Shown in pieces: positions 8,130 to 17,145 of a stretch of DNA of 64,000 nt (position 1 is its first letter; each line of letters starts with the position of its first letter). The notes under the pieces are model-generated. The model saw only the letters and a program-made list of their open reading frames with translations, had not been told where the DNA came from and ran no database searches. Origin of the DNA: Flavobacterium sp. CG_23.5 (lineage in GTDB: Bacteria; Bacteroidota; Bacteroidia; Flavobacteriales; Flavobacteriaceae). Both the position numbers and the translations under genes were made by a program. The stretch spans positions 2,073,001 to 2,137,000 of the forward strand of contig NZ_JAGGNA010000001.1 in the NCBI RefSeq assembly GCF_017875765.1. The letters run 5' to 3'.

Positions 8130-10028
8130 TCAGTAAGCTCTGACATCTTTTCCTTCATAAAAATTCATAAACGCACGATTCACTACACGGTTACCACCCG
8201 GTGTAGGATAGTCACCAGTAAAATACCAATCCCCTAAGTTTTTTGGACAAGCTATATGCAAATCTTCAACGGTTTGGAAAATTATTTTAACTTCTGCATT
8301 TATTTCTGGAGAGCTCAACATTTCAGCAATTTTATCTGAAACTTCCTGTGGATGAAATGGCTCATAAATAGCAGTAACGTAATTTACCACTTCATGGTCT
8401 TTATAGTTTTCCTGAGATTTGCATTTTAAATACACTTCATCAACGATGTGATATAAGTTTCTTTCTTTAAGTAATTCTAATGCTGCCTTAAATGCAACTA
8501 AACCTTCCAGTTTAGCCATATCAATTCCATAACAATCTGGATAGCGTATTTGCGGTGCCGATGAAACGATTACTATTCTTTTTGGATTCAAACGATCCAT
8601 CATTTTAATAATACTCATTTTAAGGGTAGTTCCACGTACAATACTATCGTCGATAATCACCAAGTTATCCGTTGGTTTTATCACACCATAAGTAACATCA
8701 TATACGTGAGCCACTAAATCATCGCGACTGCTATCTTCTGTAATAAACGTTCTCAGTTTTGCATCTTTAATCGCAACTTTCTCCGTACGGATTTTTACGG
8801 ACAGTAATTCTTGTAAAGAATCCTTAGTCAATGAATTCCTGTTTTCAAGAATGTAATTATTCTTTCTTTGGTTCAAGAAATCCTGAGCTGCTTCAACCAA
8901 TCCGTAGAACGAGGTTTCGGCAGTATTTGGAATATAAGAAAACACTGTATTGTCCGTATCTTCGTCAATTGACTTTAATACAGCCGGTAAAATAAGTCTT
9001 CCTAATGTTTTTCTTTCCTGATATATTTCGGCATCACTTCCTCTGGAAAAATAAATACGTTCAAATGAACATGCTTTTTTAACCGTTGGAGGAAGAATTT
9101 CCTGCATGGAGACCTTTCCGTTTTTCTTGATAATTAACGCATTTCCAGGCTCAATTTCATGTACTTCTTCAAAAGGAACATTGAATACGGTTTGTATAAC
9201 TGGTCTTTCAGAAGCCACTACAACAATTTCATCATCTTGATAAAAATAAGCGGGGCGTATTCCTGCTGGATCTCTAAACACAAAGGAGTCGCCATGACCC
9301 AAAAGTCCCGCCATAGCATAACCTCCATCTAAATTTTTTGAAGCACGGGTCAAAATTTTCGCCACATCTAATCGCTCTGCAATTATTGGTGACGCTTCTC
9401 TTTTGGTCAATCCTTCATTTTTACATTCTTGGTACAAATCAGTTACTGCGTCGTCAAGAAAGTGACCAATTTTTTCCATTACGGTAACAGTATCTGCCAT
9501 TTCTTTTGGATGCTGTCCTAATTCCACTAAACTTTGAAAAAGTTCTTTTACATTAGTCATGTTAAAGTTACCCGCCAAAATCAGGTTACGGTGCATCCAG
9601 TTGTTCTGACGTAAAAAAGGATGAACACTTTCAATACTGTTTTTACCAAAAGTCCCGTAACGAACATGTCCCAAAAACAATTCTCCGATGTAAGGGATAT
9701 TTTCTTTTTGAAGTGCCACATCATCTGCATATTCAGGATGAGCAGCCATTTCTTCATTTATTCTGTCATTTATTTGTGCAAAAACATCTTGAATAGGTTG
9801 CGCATGATTCGAACGCACTCTACTTATATAACGTTCTCCAGGCTCCATGTCTAATTTAATGCTGGCGAAACCTGCACCATCTTGTCCACGATTGTGTTGC
9901 TTTTCCATAAGGAGATACATTTTTTGTATTCCGTAGAAAGCAGTTCCGTATTTTTCTTTGTAAAATTCAAGCGGTTTGAGTAGTCTAACTAATGCTATTC
10001 CACATTCGTGTTGTAAAGCGTCGCTCAT
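8130..10028 (-). CDS. purF: Amidophosphoribosyltransferase, long Bacteroidota form
   Basis: The enzyme catalyses the first committed step of purine synthesis: PRPP plus glutamine to 5-phosphoribosylamine. The N-terminal glutamine amidotransferase domain carries the nucleophile Cys9 in HECGIALV after a short leader that would have to be removed to expose it. HNRGQDGAG and GHVRYGTFG are further class II amidotransferase motifs. The PRPP site is VIIDDSIVRGTTL. At 632 residues it is over 100 longer than the E. coli enzyme, with insertions and a C-terminal extension that includes CPKNLGDWYFTGDYPTPGG. purN is three genes upstream on the same strand, which fits a purine role. No clear TAnnTTTG box was found before it. 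Confidence 0.92.
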   Translation of the reverse strand: MSDALQHECGIALVRLLKPLEFYKEKYGTAFYGIQKMYLLMEKQHNRGQDGAGFASIKLDMEPGERYISRVRSNHAQPIQDVFAQINDRINEEMAAHPEYADDVALQKENIPYIGELFLGHVRYGTFGKNSIESVHPFLRQNNWMHRNLILAGNFNMTNVKELFQSLVELGQHPKEMADTVTVMEKIGHFLDDAVTDLYQECKNEGLTKREASPIIAERLDVAKILTRASKNLDGGYAMAGLLGHGDSFVFRDPAGIRPAYFYQDDEIVVVASERPVIQTVFNVPFEEVHEIEPGNALIIKKNGKVSMQEILPPTVKKACSFERIYFSRGSDAEIYQERKTLGRLILPAVLKSIDEDTDNTVFSYIPNTAETSFYGLVEAAQDFLNQRKNNYILENRNSLTKDSLQELLSVKIRTEKVAIKDAKLRTFITEDSSRDDLVAHVYDVTYGVIKPTDNLVIIDDSIVRGTTLKMSIIKMMDRLNPKRIVIVSSAPQIRYPDCYGIDMAKLEGLVAFKAALELLKERNLYHIVDEVYLKCKSQENYKDHEVVNYVTAIYEPFHPQEVSDKIAEMLSSPEINAEVKIIFQTVEDLHIACPKNLGDWYFTGDYPTPGGNRVVNRAFMNFYEGKDVRAY

Positions 10029-10135
10029 TGTAAAGTTGTTTGTGTTGTTGTGTTATTCTAAAAAAAAATTTATTTAACTGATTTATCTTGGTAACAATAA
10101 TTAAACCAGTTGCAATTACTTGCTGTTTTTTAAAC

Positions 10136-10158
10136 AAAAAAACCCCGTTTCCGAGGTT
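10136..10158 (-). terminator. PfkB-kinase gene terminator
   Basis: On the minus strand AACCTCG-GAAA-CGGGGTT (one G-U pair) is followed by seven T, just after the stop of the kinase gene. Confidence 0.7.
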
Positions 10159-10166
10159 TTAATACA

Positions 10167-11090
10167 TTATAATTCTATATCAAATTGTGTTAGCGATTTG
10201 AATTGTTGTAATCTTGACAACACTTCTTTTTTATCTAAATCAACCATTCTTTCGGTTCCAAATTTCTCGACACAAAACGAAGCTAAATTAGATCCGTGTA
10301 TTATTGCATTTTTCATGTTTTCGAATGAAACGTTTTCACTCTGTGTAATAAATCCTGCAAATCCACCCGCAAAAGTATCTCCTGCACCTGTTGGATCAAA
10401 AACTTCTTCCAATGGCAATGCTGGAGCAAAGAAAACTTCTTTGTTATGAAACAAAAGCGCACCGTGTTCTCCTTTTTTGATGACCACGTATTTTGGTCCC
10501 ATGGTTTGAATTTTGGCAGCTGCTTTAACTAATGAATATTCACCCGAAAGTTGTCTCGCTTCTTCATCATTGATGGTGATTACATCTACCCGTTTTATTA
10601 CTTCCAATAATTCTGGTAAAGCACAATCCATCCAAAAATTCATAGTGTCCAATACTACTAATTTTGGTTGTTTTGCCATTTGATCCAAAACACTGCTTTG
10701 AACTAACGGATGTAAGTTCCCTAACATCACTACATCAGCATCTTGAAAATTATGAGGTACTTTTGGTTGGAAATCAGCCAAAACATTTAATTGCGTATCT
10801 AAAGTGTCTCTTGAATTTAAATCATTGTGATAACGACCGCTCCAGAAGAAAGTTTTTCCTCCTTTTACTGTTTCAAGACCTGAAATATCAATGTTTCTAT
10901 CGGTCAATAAATCTAAATATTCTTGAGGAAAGTCATCGCCAATGACTGAAACTATAGCAGATTGTAAATTAAAAAAAGAAGCGGATAAACCGATGTAAGT
11001 TGCTGCTCCACCTAAAATTTTATCAGTTTTTCCAAATGGAGTTTCAATGGCGTCGAAAGCTACGGTTCCAACAATCAATAATTTATTCAT
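10167..11090 (-). CDS. PfkB-family (ribokinase-like) sugar or nucleoside kinase
   Basis: This cytoplasmic kinase phosphorylates a sugar or nucleoside hydroxyl using ATP. The family anion hole and catalytic base are in DPTGAGDTFAGGFAG near residue 240, and the N-terminal Gly-rich substrate part is LGGAATYIG. At 307 residues it has normal length. It is transcribed with purF downstream (139 bases, with an intervening terminator), so a role near purine or ribose metabolism is possible; the substrate cannot be read from the sequence. A -7 box at 11202-11209 implies a ~105-base untranslated leader. Confidence 0.85.
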   Translation of the reverse strand: MNKLLIVGTVAFDAIETPFGKTDKILGGAATYIGLSASFFNLQSAIVSVIGDDFPQEYLDLLTDRNIDISGLETVKGGKTFFWSGRYHNDLNSRDTLDTQLNVLADFQPKVPHNFQDADVVMLGNLHPLVQSSVLDQMAKQPKLVVLDTMNFWMDCALPELLEVIKRVDVITINDEEARQLSGEYSLVKAAAKIQTMGPKYVVIKKGEHGALLFHNKEVFFAPALPLEEVFDPTGAGDTFAGGFAGFITQSENVSFENMKNAIIHGSNLASFCVEKFGTERMVDLDKKEVLSRLQQFKSLTQFDIEL

Positions 11091-11201
11091 ACGTACGCAA
11101 TATTTGCTTTTTAAAGGAATATGGAATTCGCATATTAAATTCGGTAATTAAATCGAATTTACGTTATGCTCATTTCATTTTATCTGTTTCGAATTAAGGC
11201 G

Positions 11202-11209
11202 CAAAGATA
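11202..11209 (-). promoter_or_regulatory. -7 promoter box for the PfkB-kinase gene
   Basis: The minus strand reads TATCTTTG, with TTTG 20 bases upstream of it (11230-11233). It lies 112 bases before the start codon, giving a long leader. Confidence 0.45.
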
Positions 11210-11283
11210 GTTTATAAGTTATATAATTGCAAAGACTATCAATCGTAAAGTTTTGCCAATTTATATGCCTGAAAATTCGCAAC

Positions 11284-11766
11284 TTACAGTAACTTTTCTA
11301 CTTCTTTTTCATAAAATTCATCGACTGAAAGTTGCTTTTGCATCGAAGCCATAACCGCTAATTCGTCACACCTTTCATTTTGAATGTGATTGTTATGTCC
11401 TTTTATCCATTTAAAGTCAACTTTCTGTTTTCTGTAGACCACAAGAAACCGTTTCCATAAATCTGGATTTTTTTTCCCTACAAAACCTTTTTTCTCCCAA
11501 CCGAAAACCCATTTCTTCACCACAGAATCCACCACATATTTAGAATCAGATATCACTAAAACGTTGGTATTTGGATTTTTTAATTTTTCCAAACCTACAA
11601 TGACACCAAGTAATTCCATCCTGTTATTAGTGGTATGACGAAACCCTTCATAAAATTCTTTTCGGTATGGTTTACCAACCCATTCCATAACAACACCATA
11701 ACCACCGTTACCGGGATTTCCTTTGGCAGCGCCATCTGTATATATATGTACGTCGTGTGAATTCAA
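11284..11766 (-). CDS. rnhA: Ribonuclease HI
   Basis: The enzyme cleaves the RNA strand of RNA-DNA hybrids. All catalytic residues are visible: Asp11 (YTDGAAKGNPG), Glu51 (NNRMELLG), Asp74 (ISDSKYVVDS) and Asp134 (NERCDELA), with His124 in the flexible loop KGHNNH. The 160-residue length is normal for the E. coli-like type. The start is TTG, separated by 2 bases from the purN stop, so the two genes are translationally coupled; no ATG fits ahead of the first catalytic Asp. Confidence 0.94.
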   Translation of the reverse strand: MNSHDVHIYTDGAAKGNPGNGGYGVVMEWVGKPYRKEFYEGFRHTTNNRMELLGVIVGLEKLKNPNTNVLVISDSKYVVDSVVKKWVFGWEKKGFVGKKNPDLWKRFLVVYRKQKVDFKWIKGHNNHIQNERCDELAVMASMQKQLSVDEFYEKEVEKLL

Positions 11767-11768
11767 AA

Positions 11769-12338
11769 TTAAGGCTTAGGTGTTAGTAGTTTTTCAATTA
11801 TTTGAGGAAAATGTTCTTGTTCTAATTCGTGAATCTTTTCAGCTATTTGCTCGGGCGTTTCATCTCCATTCAAAACAATCTTATTTTGAAAAATAATATT
11901 CCCTTCGTCGTAATTTTCATTTACAAAATGAATCGTAATGCCGGTTTCTTTTTCCTTGTTTTCAACAATTGTTCTATGGATATTCATCCCATACATTCCT
12001 TTGCCTCCGTATTTAGGCAATAGCGCCGGATGTATGTTTATTATTTTATCCGGGTAAGCTTCAATAATATTGTGTGGGAATTTTAACAAAAAACCAGCTA
12101 AAACAATTAGATCAGGACGGAATGTGTTAATTTTTTGTAATATTTTACTTTCAATTAAATCATCTTTAGAGAAAACCACGACTGGAACTTGATAGTTTTT
12201 GGCTCTTTCAATTACTTTGGCATCCGAACGGTTTGTGAACACGGCGACGACAGTTCCAATTTTCGTTTCAGCAAAATACTTAATAATATTTTCAGCATTA
12301 GTCCCCGATCCAGAAGCAAAAACGACAATTTTTTTCAT
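11769..12338 (-). CDS. purN: Phosphoribosylglycinamide formyltransferase
   Basis: The enzyme transfers a formyl group from 10-formyltetrahydrofolate to GAR in purine synthesis. The phosphate-binding N-terminus KKIVVFASGSGTNAENI, the catalytic IHPALLPKYGGKG with Asn and His, and the Asp in NYDEGNI are all present. The start is set at the ATG giving MKKIVVFASG; an upstream in-frame ATG at 12350 adds four residues. It forms an operon with rnhA and is divergent from acpP. Confidence 0.93.
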   Translation of the reverse strand: MKKIVVFASGSGTNAENIIKYFAETKIGTVVAVFTNRSDAKVIERAKNYQVPVVVFSKDDLIESKILQKINTFRPDLIVLAGFLLKFPHNIIEAYPDKIINIHPALLPKYGGKGMYGMNIHRTIVENKEKETGITIHFVNENYDEGNIIFQNKIVLNGDETPEQIAEKIHELEQEHFPQIIEKLLTPKP

Positions 12339-12454
12339 AATTAAACTCATTTATAATATGCAAAAAAAAGAATAAAAAACCAAATTAAATAACATTCAGA
12401 AGGCTTTGTCAAATATATTTTATAAATTAGTTGTCACATTTATTAACTTATTAG

Positions 12455-12483
12455 TTGTTTTAAAATAAAGTTTTTTATTTTTG
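12455..12483 (+). promoter_or_regulatory. Promoter of acpP (-33 and -7)
   Basis: TTG at 12455-12457 and TATTTTTG at 12476-12483 are separated by 18 bases, the expected Bacteroidota spacing. The start codon follows 30 bases later. Confidence 0.65.
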
Positions 12484-12513
12484 CCAACAAATTAAATTCT
12501 AAAATTAAAGATT

Positions 12514-12750
12514 ATGTCAGACATTGCATCAAGAGTAAAAGCGATTATCGTAGACAAATTAGGTGTTGACGAAAACGAAGTTGTAACAGAAGCAAGCTTC
12601 ACTAATGATTTAGGAGCTGACTCATTAGACACTGTTGAGCTTATTATGGAATTCGAAAAAGAATTTGACATTCAAATTCCAGACGATCAAGCAGAAAACA
12701 TCGCTACTGTAGGTCAAGCAATCTCTTACATCGAGGAAGCTAAAAAATAA
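12514..12750 (+). CDS. acpP: Acyl carrier protein
   Basis: This 78-residue acidic protein carries growing acyl chains in type II fatty acid synthesis. The phosphopantetheine site is Ser37 in GADSLDTVE, and the helix III region [10 protein letters not shown] is canonical. It precedes fabF, as in most bacteria. The hairpin directly after the stop suggests that part of the transcripts end there, which would keep acpP expression above fabF. Confidence 0.98.
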   Translation: MSDIASRVKAIIVDKLGVDENEVVTEASFTNDLGADSLDTVELIMEFEKEFDIQIPDDQAENIATVGQAISYIEEAKK

Positions 12751-12757
12751 TAAATCG

Positions 12758-12800
12758 CACCCGTTTGCAATCCTGCAGGCGGGTGTTATTATTTTTTTTA
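12758..12800 (+). terminator. acpP terminator or attenuator
   Basis: CACCCG (12758-12763) pairs with CGGGTG (12780-12785), with an inner TTGCA/TGCAG stem, followed by a T-rich run. The stem starts 8 bases after the acpP stop. Confidence 0.7.
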
Positions 12801-12847
12801 AATTAAAAATTGAGATTGTATTTCAATCAAAAGATATTTATTGTAAT

Positions 12848-12900
12848 ACCCATGGCTCTTTTGTAATTCTAATACGACAAAAAAAGCATGGGTTTTATTT
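12848..12900 (+). terminator. Second hairpin in the acpP-fabF gap
   Basis: ACCCATG (12848-12854) pairs with CATGGGT (12887-12893), followed by TTTATTTG, 35 bases before fabF. The 32-base loop makes it a weak terminator, or a leader structure for fabF. Confidence 0.4.
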
Positions 12901-12927
12901 GTTTCAAAATAACAAAATAAAGAAGTT

Positions 12928-14181
12928 ATGGTATTAAGACGAGTTGTTGTTACAGGTTTAGGCGCACTTACACCTATTGGAAATAACATTCAAGAATATT
13001 GGAATGGGCTTATGAATGGTGTTAGTGGAGCAGCACCCATAACTTACTTTGATGCTTCCAAATTCAAAACTCAATTTGCTTGCGAATTGAAAAACTTTAA
13101 TGCTGAAGATTTTCTAGATAGAAAAGAAGCTAGAAAAATGGACCGCTATGCGCAATATGCCATGGTTGCGTCTGAGGAAGCAGTGCAAGATGCTGGTTTC
13201 AATTTTGAAAAATTAGACAAAGACAGAATTGGTGTTATCTGGGGATCAGGAATTGGTGGACTGGAAACATTTCAAATCGAAATGATAAACTATTCAGCAG
13301 GTGATGGTACTCCAAAATTCAATCCTTTCTTTATTCCAAAAATGATTTCGGATATAGCCTGTGGTCATATATCAATAAAATATGGTTTTAGAGGACCAAA
13401 CTTCGCAACGGTTTCGGCTTGTGCTTCCTCAACCAATGCTATTATCGATGCTTTCAATTATATCCGTTTAGGACATGCTGATGCTATGGTAACAGGTGGT
13501 TCTGAAGCTGCAGTAACGATTGCAGGAATGGGAGGTTTTAATGCAATGCATGCTTTATCTACAAGAAACGACGATCCTAAAACGGCTTCAAGACCGATGG
13601 ATAAAGATCGCGACGGATTCGTTTTAGGTGAAGGCGCTGGGGCTTTAATCCTTGAAGAATACGAACATGCTATAGCACGTGGAGCAAAAATATATTGCGA
13701 AATAGGCGGTGGCGGTATGTCAGCAGATGCGTATCACATCACGGCGCCACATCCAGAAGGATTAGGTGCAAAAAATGTAATGTTAAACTGTTTAAGAGAC
13801 GCAGGTTTAAACGCAACTGACGTTGATGGTGTAAATATGCACGGTACATCGACTCCTCTTGGAGACATGGCTGAGTCCAAAGCAATATTACATGTTTTTG
13901 GCGAGCATGCATATACCATGAATTTGAATTCAACTAAATCAATGACTGGGCATCTACTTGGTGCAGCAGGAGCGATTGAAACCATATCTTCAATACTTTC
14001 ATTGAAATACGGTATCGTTCCCCCAACCATAAATCATTTTACAGATGATGAAAATATCGATTCTAAACTAAACTTTACTTTCAATGTTCCTCAAAAAAGA
14101 GACATGAAGGTGGTAATGAGTAATACTTTTGGTTTCGGTGGTCATAATGCTTGTGTTTTAGTTAAAAAATTAGAAATCTAA
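12928..14181 (+). CDS. fabF: Beta-ketoacyl-ACP synthase II
   Basis: The enzyme condenses malonyl-ACP with acyl-ACP in fatty acid elongation. The Cys-His-His triad is complete: Cys165 (SACASSTNA), His305 (NMHGTSTPLGD) and His342 (MTGHLLGAAGA). The 417-residue length is standard. It lies between acpP and rnc; the fabF stop and the rnc start are 5 bases apart, so they are co-transcribed. Two hairpins in the gap after acpP may tune its expression. Confidence 0.97.
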   Translation: MVLRRVVVTGLGALTPIGNNIQEYWNGLMNGVSGAAPITYFDASKFKTQFACELKNFNAEDFLDRKEARKMDRYAQYAMVASEEAVQDAGFNFEKLDKDRIGVIWGSGIGGLETFQIEMINYSAGDGTPKFNPFFIPKMISDIACGHISIKYGFRGPNFATVSACASSTNAIIDAFNYIRLGHADAMVTGGSEAAVTIAGMGGFNAMHALSTRNDDPKTASRPMDKDRDGFVLGEGAGALILEEYEHAIARGAKIYCEIGGGGMSADAYHITAPHPEGLGAKNVMLNCLRDAGLNATDVDGVNMHGTSTPLGDMAESKAILHVFGEHAYTMNLNSTKSMTGHLLGAAGAIETISSILSLKYGIVPPTINHFTDDENIDSKLNFTFNVPQKRDMKVVMSNTFGFGGHNACVLVKKLEI

Positions 14182-14186
14182 TTTAG

Positions 14187-14927
14187 ATGCGTATAATTAA
14201 AAAAATATTTTCAAAATCCCGTTCTCTAGAAGACGGGATTTTTTTTGATTCTATCCAAAAAATATTGGGTTTTGCCCCTTTAAATCTAGATTTTTACAAA
14301 AAGGCATTCACCCATCGTTCTTCTAATCGCTTGGATGTTTTAGGAAATCCAATCAATTATGAACGGTTAGAATTTTTAGGCGATGCCATGCTAAGCTCAG
14401 TAATTGCTGCACATCTATTCAGCAAAGCACCTGCGGGAGACGAAGGCTATTTGACCAAAATGCGTTCAAAAATTGTAAGCCGAGAACACCTGAATGAACT
14501 AGGTAAGGATTTAAATTTAGTCCAATATATAGAAAGCAAAGTGCCACTTCAGCATTTTGGCGAAAACATACACGGAAATATATTTGAATCATTAGTGGGA
14601 GCAATTTATCTAGATAGAGGCTATGTTTATTGCGAAAAATTTATCCAAAAAAGAGTTGTTGTTCCGTACGTTGACATCGCCAGACTGGAAGGCAAAGTTA
14701 TCAGCTATAAAAGTTTAGTTATAGAATGGTGTCAAAAAGAAAAAAAGGTATTTCATTATGATATTTTTGAAGATAACGCAATCGATGGACAACGTTTGTT
14801 TGGTGTAAAACTGAGCATTGATGATAAAGTAATTGCAAAAGCCAGAGCCACTTCTAAAAAGAAAGCAGAAGAAAAAGCATCCCAACGTGCCTATTTTGCA
14901 TTCCAGGAAAAGATGGACAGAAAATAA
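14187..14927 (+). CDS. rnc: Ribonuclease III
   Basis: This double-strand-specific endoribonuclease processes rRNA and mRNA. The signature YERLEFLGDAML is present, a second acidic cluster lies at ESLVGAIYLDRGY, and a C-terminal dsRNA-binding domain ends with ATSKKKAEEKASQRAYFAF. The 246-residue length is normal. It sits in a plus-strand run with acpP and fabF upstream and the IPExxxVDY gene and pyk downstream, an order I recognise from Flavobacteriaceae. Confidence 0.96.
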   Translation: MRIIKKIFSKSRSLEDGIFFDSIQKILGFAPLNLDFYKKAFTHRSSNRLDVLGNPINYERLEFLGDAMLSSVIAAHLFSKAPAGDEGYLTKMRSKIVSREHLNELGKDLNLVQYIESKVPLQHFGENIHGNIFESLVGAIYLDRGYVYCEKFIQKRVVVPYVDIARLEGKVISYKSLVIEWCQKEKKVFHYDIFEDNAIDGQRLFGVKLSIDDKVIAKARATSKKKAEEKASQRAYFAFQEKMDRK

Positions 14928-15040
14928 TATCAATTTTCTTAAAACTACAACGTTTTCGTTTATAAATTAACGCAAACATCTCATTTGAAGAGGATAAAAC
15001 ATCAATAGAAATACTATATTTACATCATATTTTGCACGAA

Positions 15041-15529
15041 ATGGGTATTCACAAACTGGATCTTGGCGAATTTGACGAAATAGATTATTATCTTATTGCT
15101 ATTCACACTTCATTAGAAGACTATCGTTTGGCTTATTTTATTAATCAAAATCTTCCGATTAATCTAAGCAAAAGTGAGAATGAAATTCAAATTAATATAA
15201 AAGAAGGGGAAACAAATTTCTCTAGATTTTATTATTTTGATGTTGAAAATGCTATATCCTGGAATTTGATTCAAAATAAAAGTGAAGTCATCCAACAGAA
15301 AAAAGGAAATAATCAGAATCTATTTTCAAATATAACCATGGAAGTGGCGACAAAGGTTTTTTTACTTCCTGAGTTTAAAAAGGTGGATTATTTCTTAAAG
15401 ATAGAAAATACCGAAGATATTATAGACATATCCAAAATACAAACTATACTAAACAAAATTGATAGTATTTCGGCCATTTATACAGTTGAAACAAGTCAAA
15501 TAAAATCAAAAAACAATTTAATTTTTTAA
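15041..15529 (+). CDS. IPExxxVDY family protein
   Basis: This small Bacteroidota-restricted protein has unknown function. It is recognised by the family signature near residue 110, here LPEFKKVDYFLKI. It has no signal peptide or membrane helix. It lies 5 bases before pyk, following rnc, a conserved position, so it is probably co-transcribed with pyk. The start is taken as the ATG at 15041 (MGIHKLDLGEF); an upstream TTG at 15032 would add three residues. Confidence 0.85.
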   Translation: MGIHKLDLGEFDEIDYYLIAIHTSLEDYRLAYFINQNLPINLSKSENEIQINIKEGETNFSRFYYFDVENAISWNLIQNKSEVIQQKKGNNQNLFSNITMEVATKVFLLPEFKKVDYFLKIENTEDIIDISKIQTILNKIDSISAIYTVETSQIKSKNNLIF

Positions 15530-15534
15530 TACAA

Positions 15535-16965
15535 ATGCTTACAAACAAAAAAACGAAAATTGTAGCCACACTTGGGCCTGCATGTAGTACCAGAGAGATT
15601 ATTAAAGAAATGATTGAAGCAGGTGTAAACGTGTTCAGAGTAAATTTTTCTCATGCTGACTACGAAGATGTAAAAGAAAAGATTAACCTAATACGAGGTT
15701 TAAATGAAGAGTTTGGTTACACTACTGCAATTCTTGGAGATTTACAAGGTCCTAAACTTCGCGTAGGAGTTATGGAAGAAGGTGTAGTCGTTCACGATGG
15801 TGATTTAATTACATTTACTACTGCCGAAGATATTATAGGAACTGCTAAGAAGGTTTTTATGAAGTATAAAGAATTTCCAAATGATGTTAATCCTGGCGAA
15901 AGAATCTTACTTGATGATGGAAAACTTATTTTTGAAATTGTTGAAACGGACAAGAAAACAGAAGTTGTTGCCCGAGTAATTCAAGGTGGTGAATTAAAAT
16001 CTAAAAAAGGAGTTAATCTTCCTAACACAAAAATATCTTTACCTGCAATGACAGAAAAAGATATTGCAGATGCTATTTTTGCTATTGGACAAAATGTAGA
16101 TTGGATTGCACTTTCATTTGTGAAAACTCCAGAGGATTTGCAACAATTACAAGAATTAATAGCTAAACATTCTGACTATAAAATTCCAATTATCGCCAAA
16201 ATCGAAATGCCAGAAGCATTAGAAAACATCGATAAAATCGTTGCTTATTGTGATGGTTTAATGGTAGCTCGTGGAGATTTAGGTGTTGAACTTCCAGCAC
16301 ACGAAGTACCTCTTGTTCAAAAAGAATTGATTCGCAGAGCAAAAACCGCTAGAATTCCGGTAATTGTAGCTACGCAAATGATGGAAACAATGATTACCAG
16401 CTTGACGCCAACACGTGCCGAGGTAAATGATGTTGCTAATTCAGTTATGGATGGTGCGGATGCCGTAATGCTATCTGGCGAAACGGCAACAGGTAATTAT
16501 CCTGTTCAAGTAATCCAAAAAATGACTCAAATCATTGAAGCTGTAGAGGATTCACCACTAATTCGTGTTCCACAAAATACACCACAGATAAAAACAAAAC
16601 GTTTTATTACAAAAACTATTTGTCATCATGCTGCAATTATGGCTAATTCCATACAAGCAAAAGCGATTTGTACCTTGACCAACAGTGGATACACTGCATT
16701 TCAAATCTCGGCTTGGAGACCAAACGCACATATATTAGTTTTTACTTCGAATAAAAGAATCCTTACTCAACTTAATTTATTATGGGGCGTAAAATCATTC
16801 TTCTACGAAAAAAATGTAAGTACGGACGATACCGTAATTGACATCAACGAAATTGTTAAAGTTAAAGGTTTCGTGAAAAAAGGGGATTTCCTTATCAACT
16901 TGGCAGCAATGCCCATAAAAGATAAAGGAATGGTAAACACCTTAAGAGTTTCTGAAATAGAATAG
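15535..16965 (+). CDS. pyk: Pyruvate kinase
   Basis: The enzyme converts phosphoenolpyruvate and ADP to pyruvate and ATP, the last step of glycolysis. Visible motifs are the N-terminal KIVATLGPAC, the catalytic IIAKIEMPEALENID and the metal/substrate region MVARGDLGVELP, then ATQMMETMI and DGADAVMLSGETATGNYP. The C-terminal domain is complete at 476 residues. It is followed by a clear terminator, closing the operon that begins with acpP or fabF. Confidence 0.97.
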   Translation: MLTNKKTKIVATLGPACSTREIIKEMIEAGVNVFRVNFSHADYEDVKEKINLIRGLNEEFGYTTAILGDLQGPKLRVGVMEEGVVVHDGDLITFTTAEDIIGTAKKVFMKYKEFPNDVNPGERILLDDGKLIFEIVETDKKTEVVARVIQGGELKSKKGVNLPNTKISLPAMTEKDIADAIFAIGQNVDWIALSFVKTPEDLQQLQELIAKHSDYKIPIIAKIEMPEALENIDKIVAYCDGLMVARGDLGVELPAHEVPLVQKELIRRAKTARIPVIVATQMMETMITSLTPTRAEVNDVANSVMDGADAVMLSGETATGNYPVQVIQKMTQIIEAVEDSPLIRVPQNTPQIKTKRFITKTICHHAAIMANSIQAKAICTLTNSGYTAFQISAWRPNAHILVFTSNKRILTQLNLLWGVKSFFYEKNVSTDDTVIDINEIVKVKGFVKKGDFLINLAAMPIKDKGMVNTLRVSEIE

Positions 16966-16988
16966 AAAGCTATTGACTCAATATTTAG

Positions 16989-17025
16989 AATCCGTCTCGT
17001 TGAAAATATGAGACGGATTTTTTAT
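16989..17025 (+). terminator. pyk terminator
   Basis: The 10-bp stem AATCCGTCTC/GAGACGGATT with an 11-base loop is followed by six T. Confidence 0.85.
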
Positions 17026-17115
17026 TGCAAAATATATTTTTATGAATCAATGTATTTCTATTTTTTATTCGAAAAAAATTAAGACATAATAAACATTCAT
17101 CTGTAAAATATAATT

Positions 17116-17123
17116 TATATTTG
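17116..17123 (+). promoter_or_regulatory. -7 promoter box for the Bax-inhibitor-like gene
   Basis: TATATTTG matches TAnnTTTG and lies 22 bases before the ATG. Confidence 0.55.
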
Positions 17124-17145
17124 ATGTATAAAAATCTTATCTCCT

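Noticed and set aside
13734..14030. A 98-codon minus-strand frame inside fabF.
   Set aside because: It is fully antisense to a conserved catalytic region of FabF.
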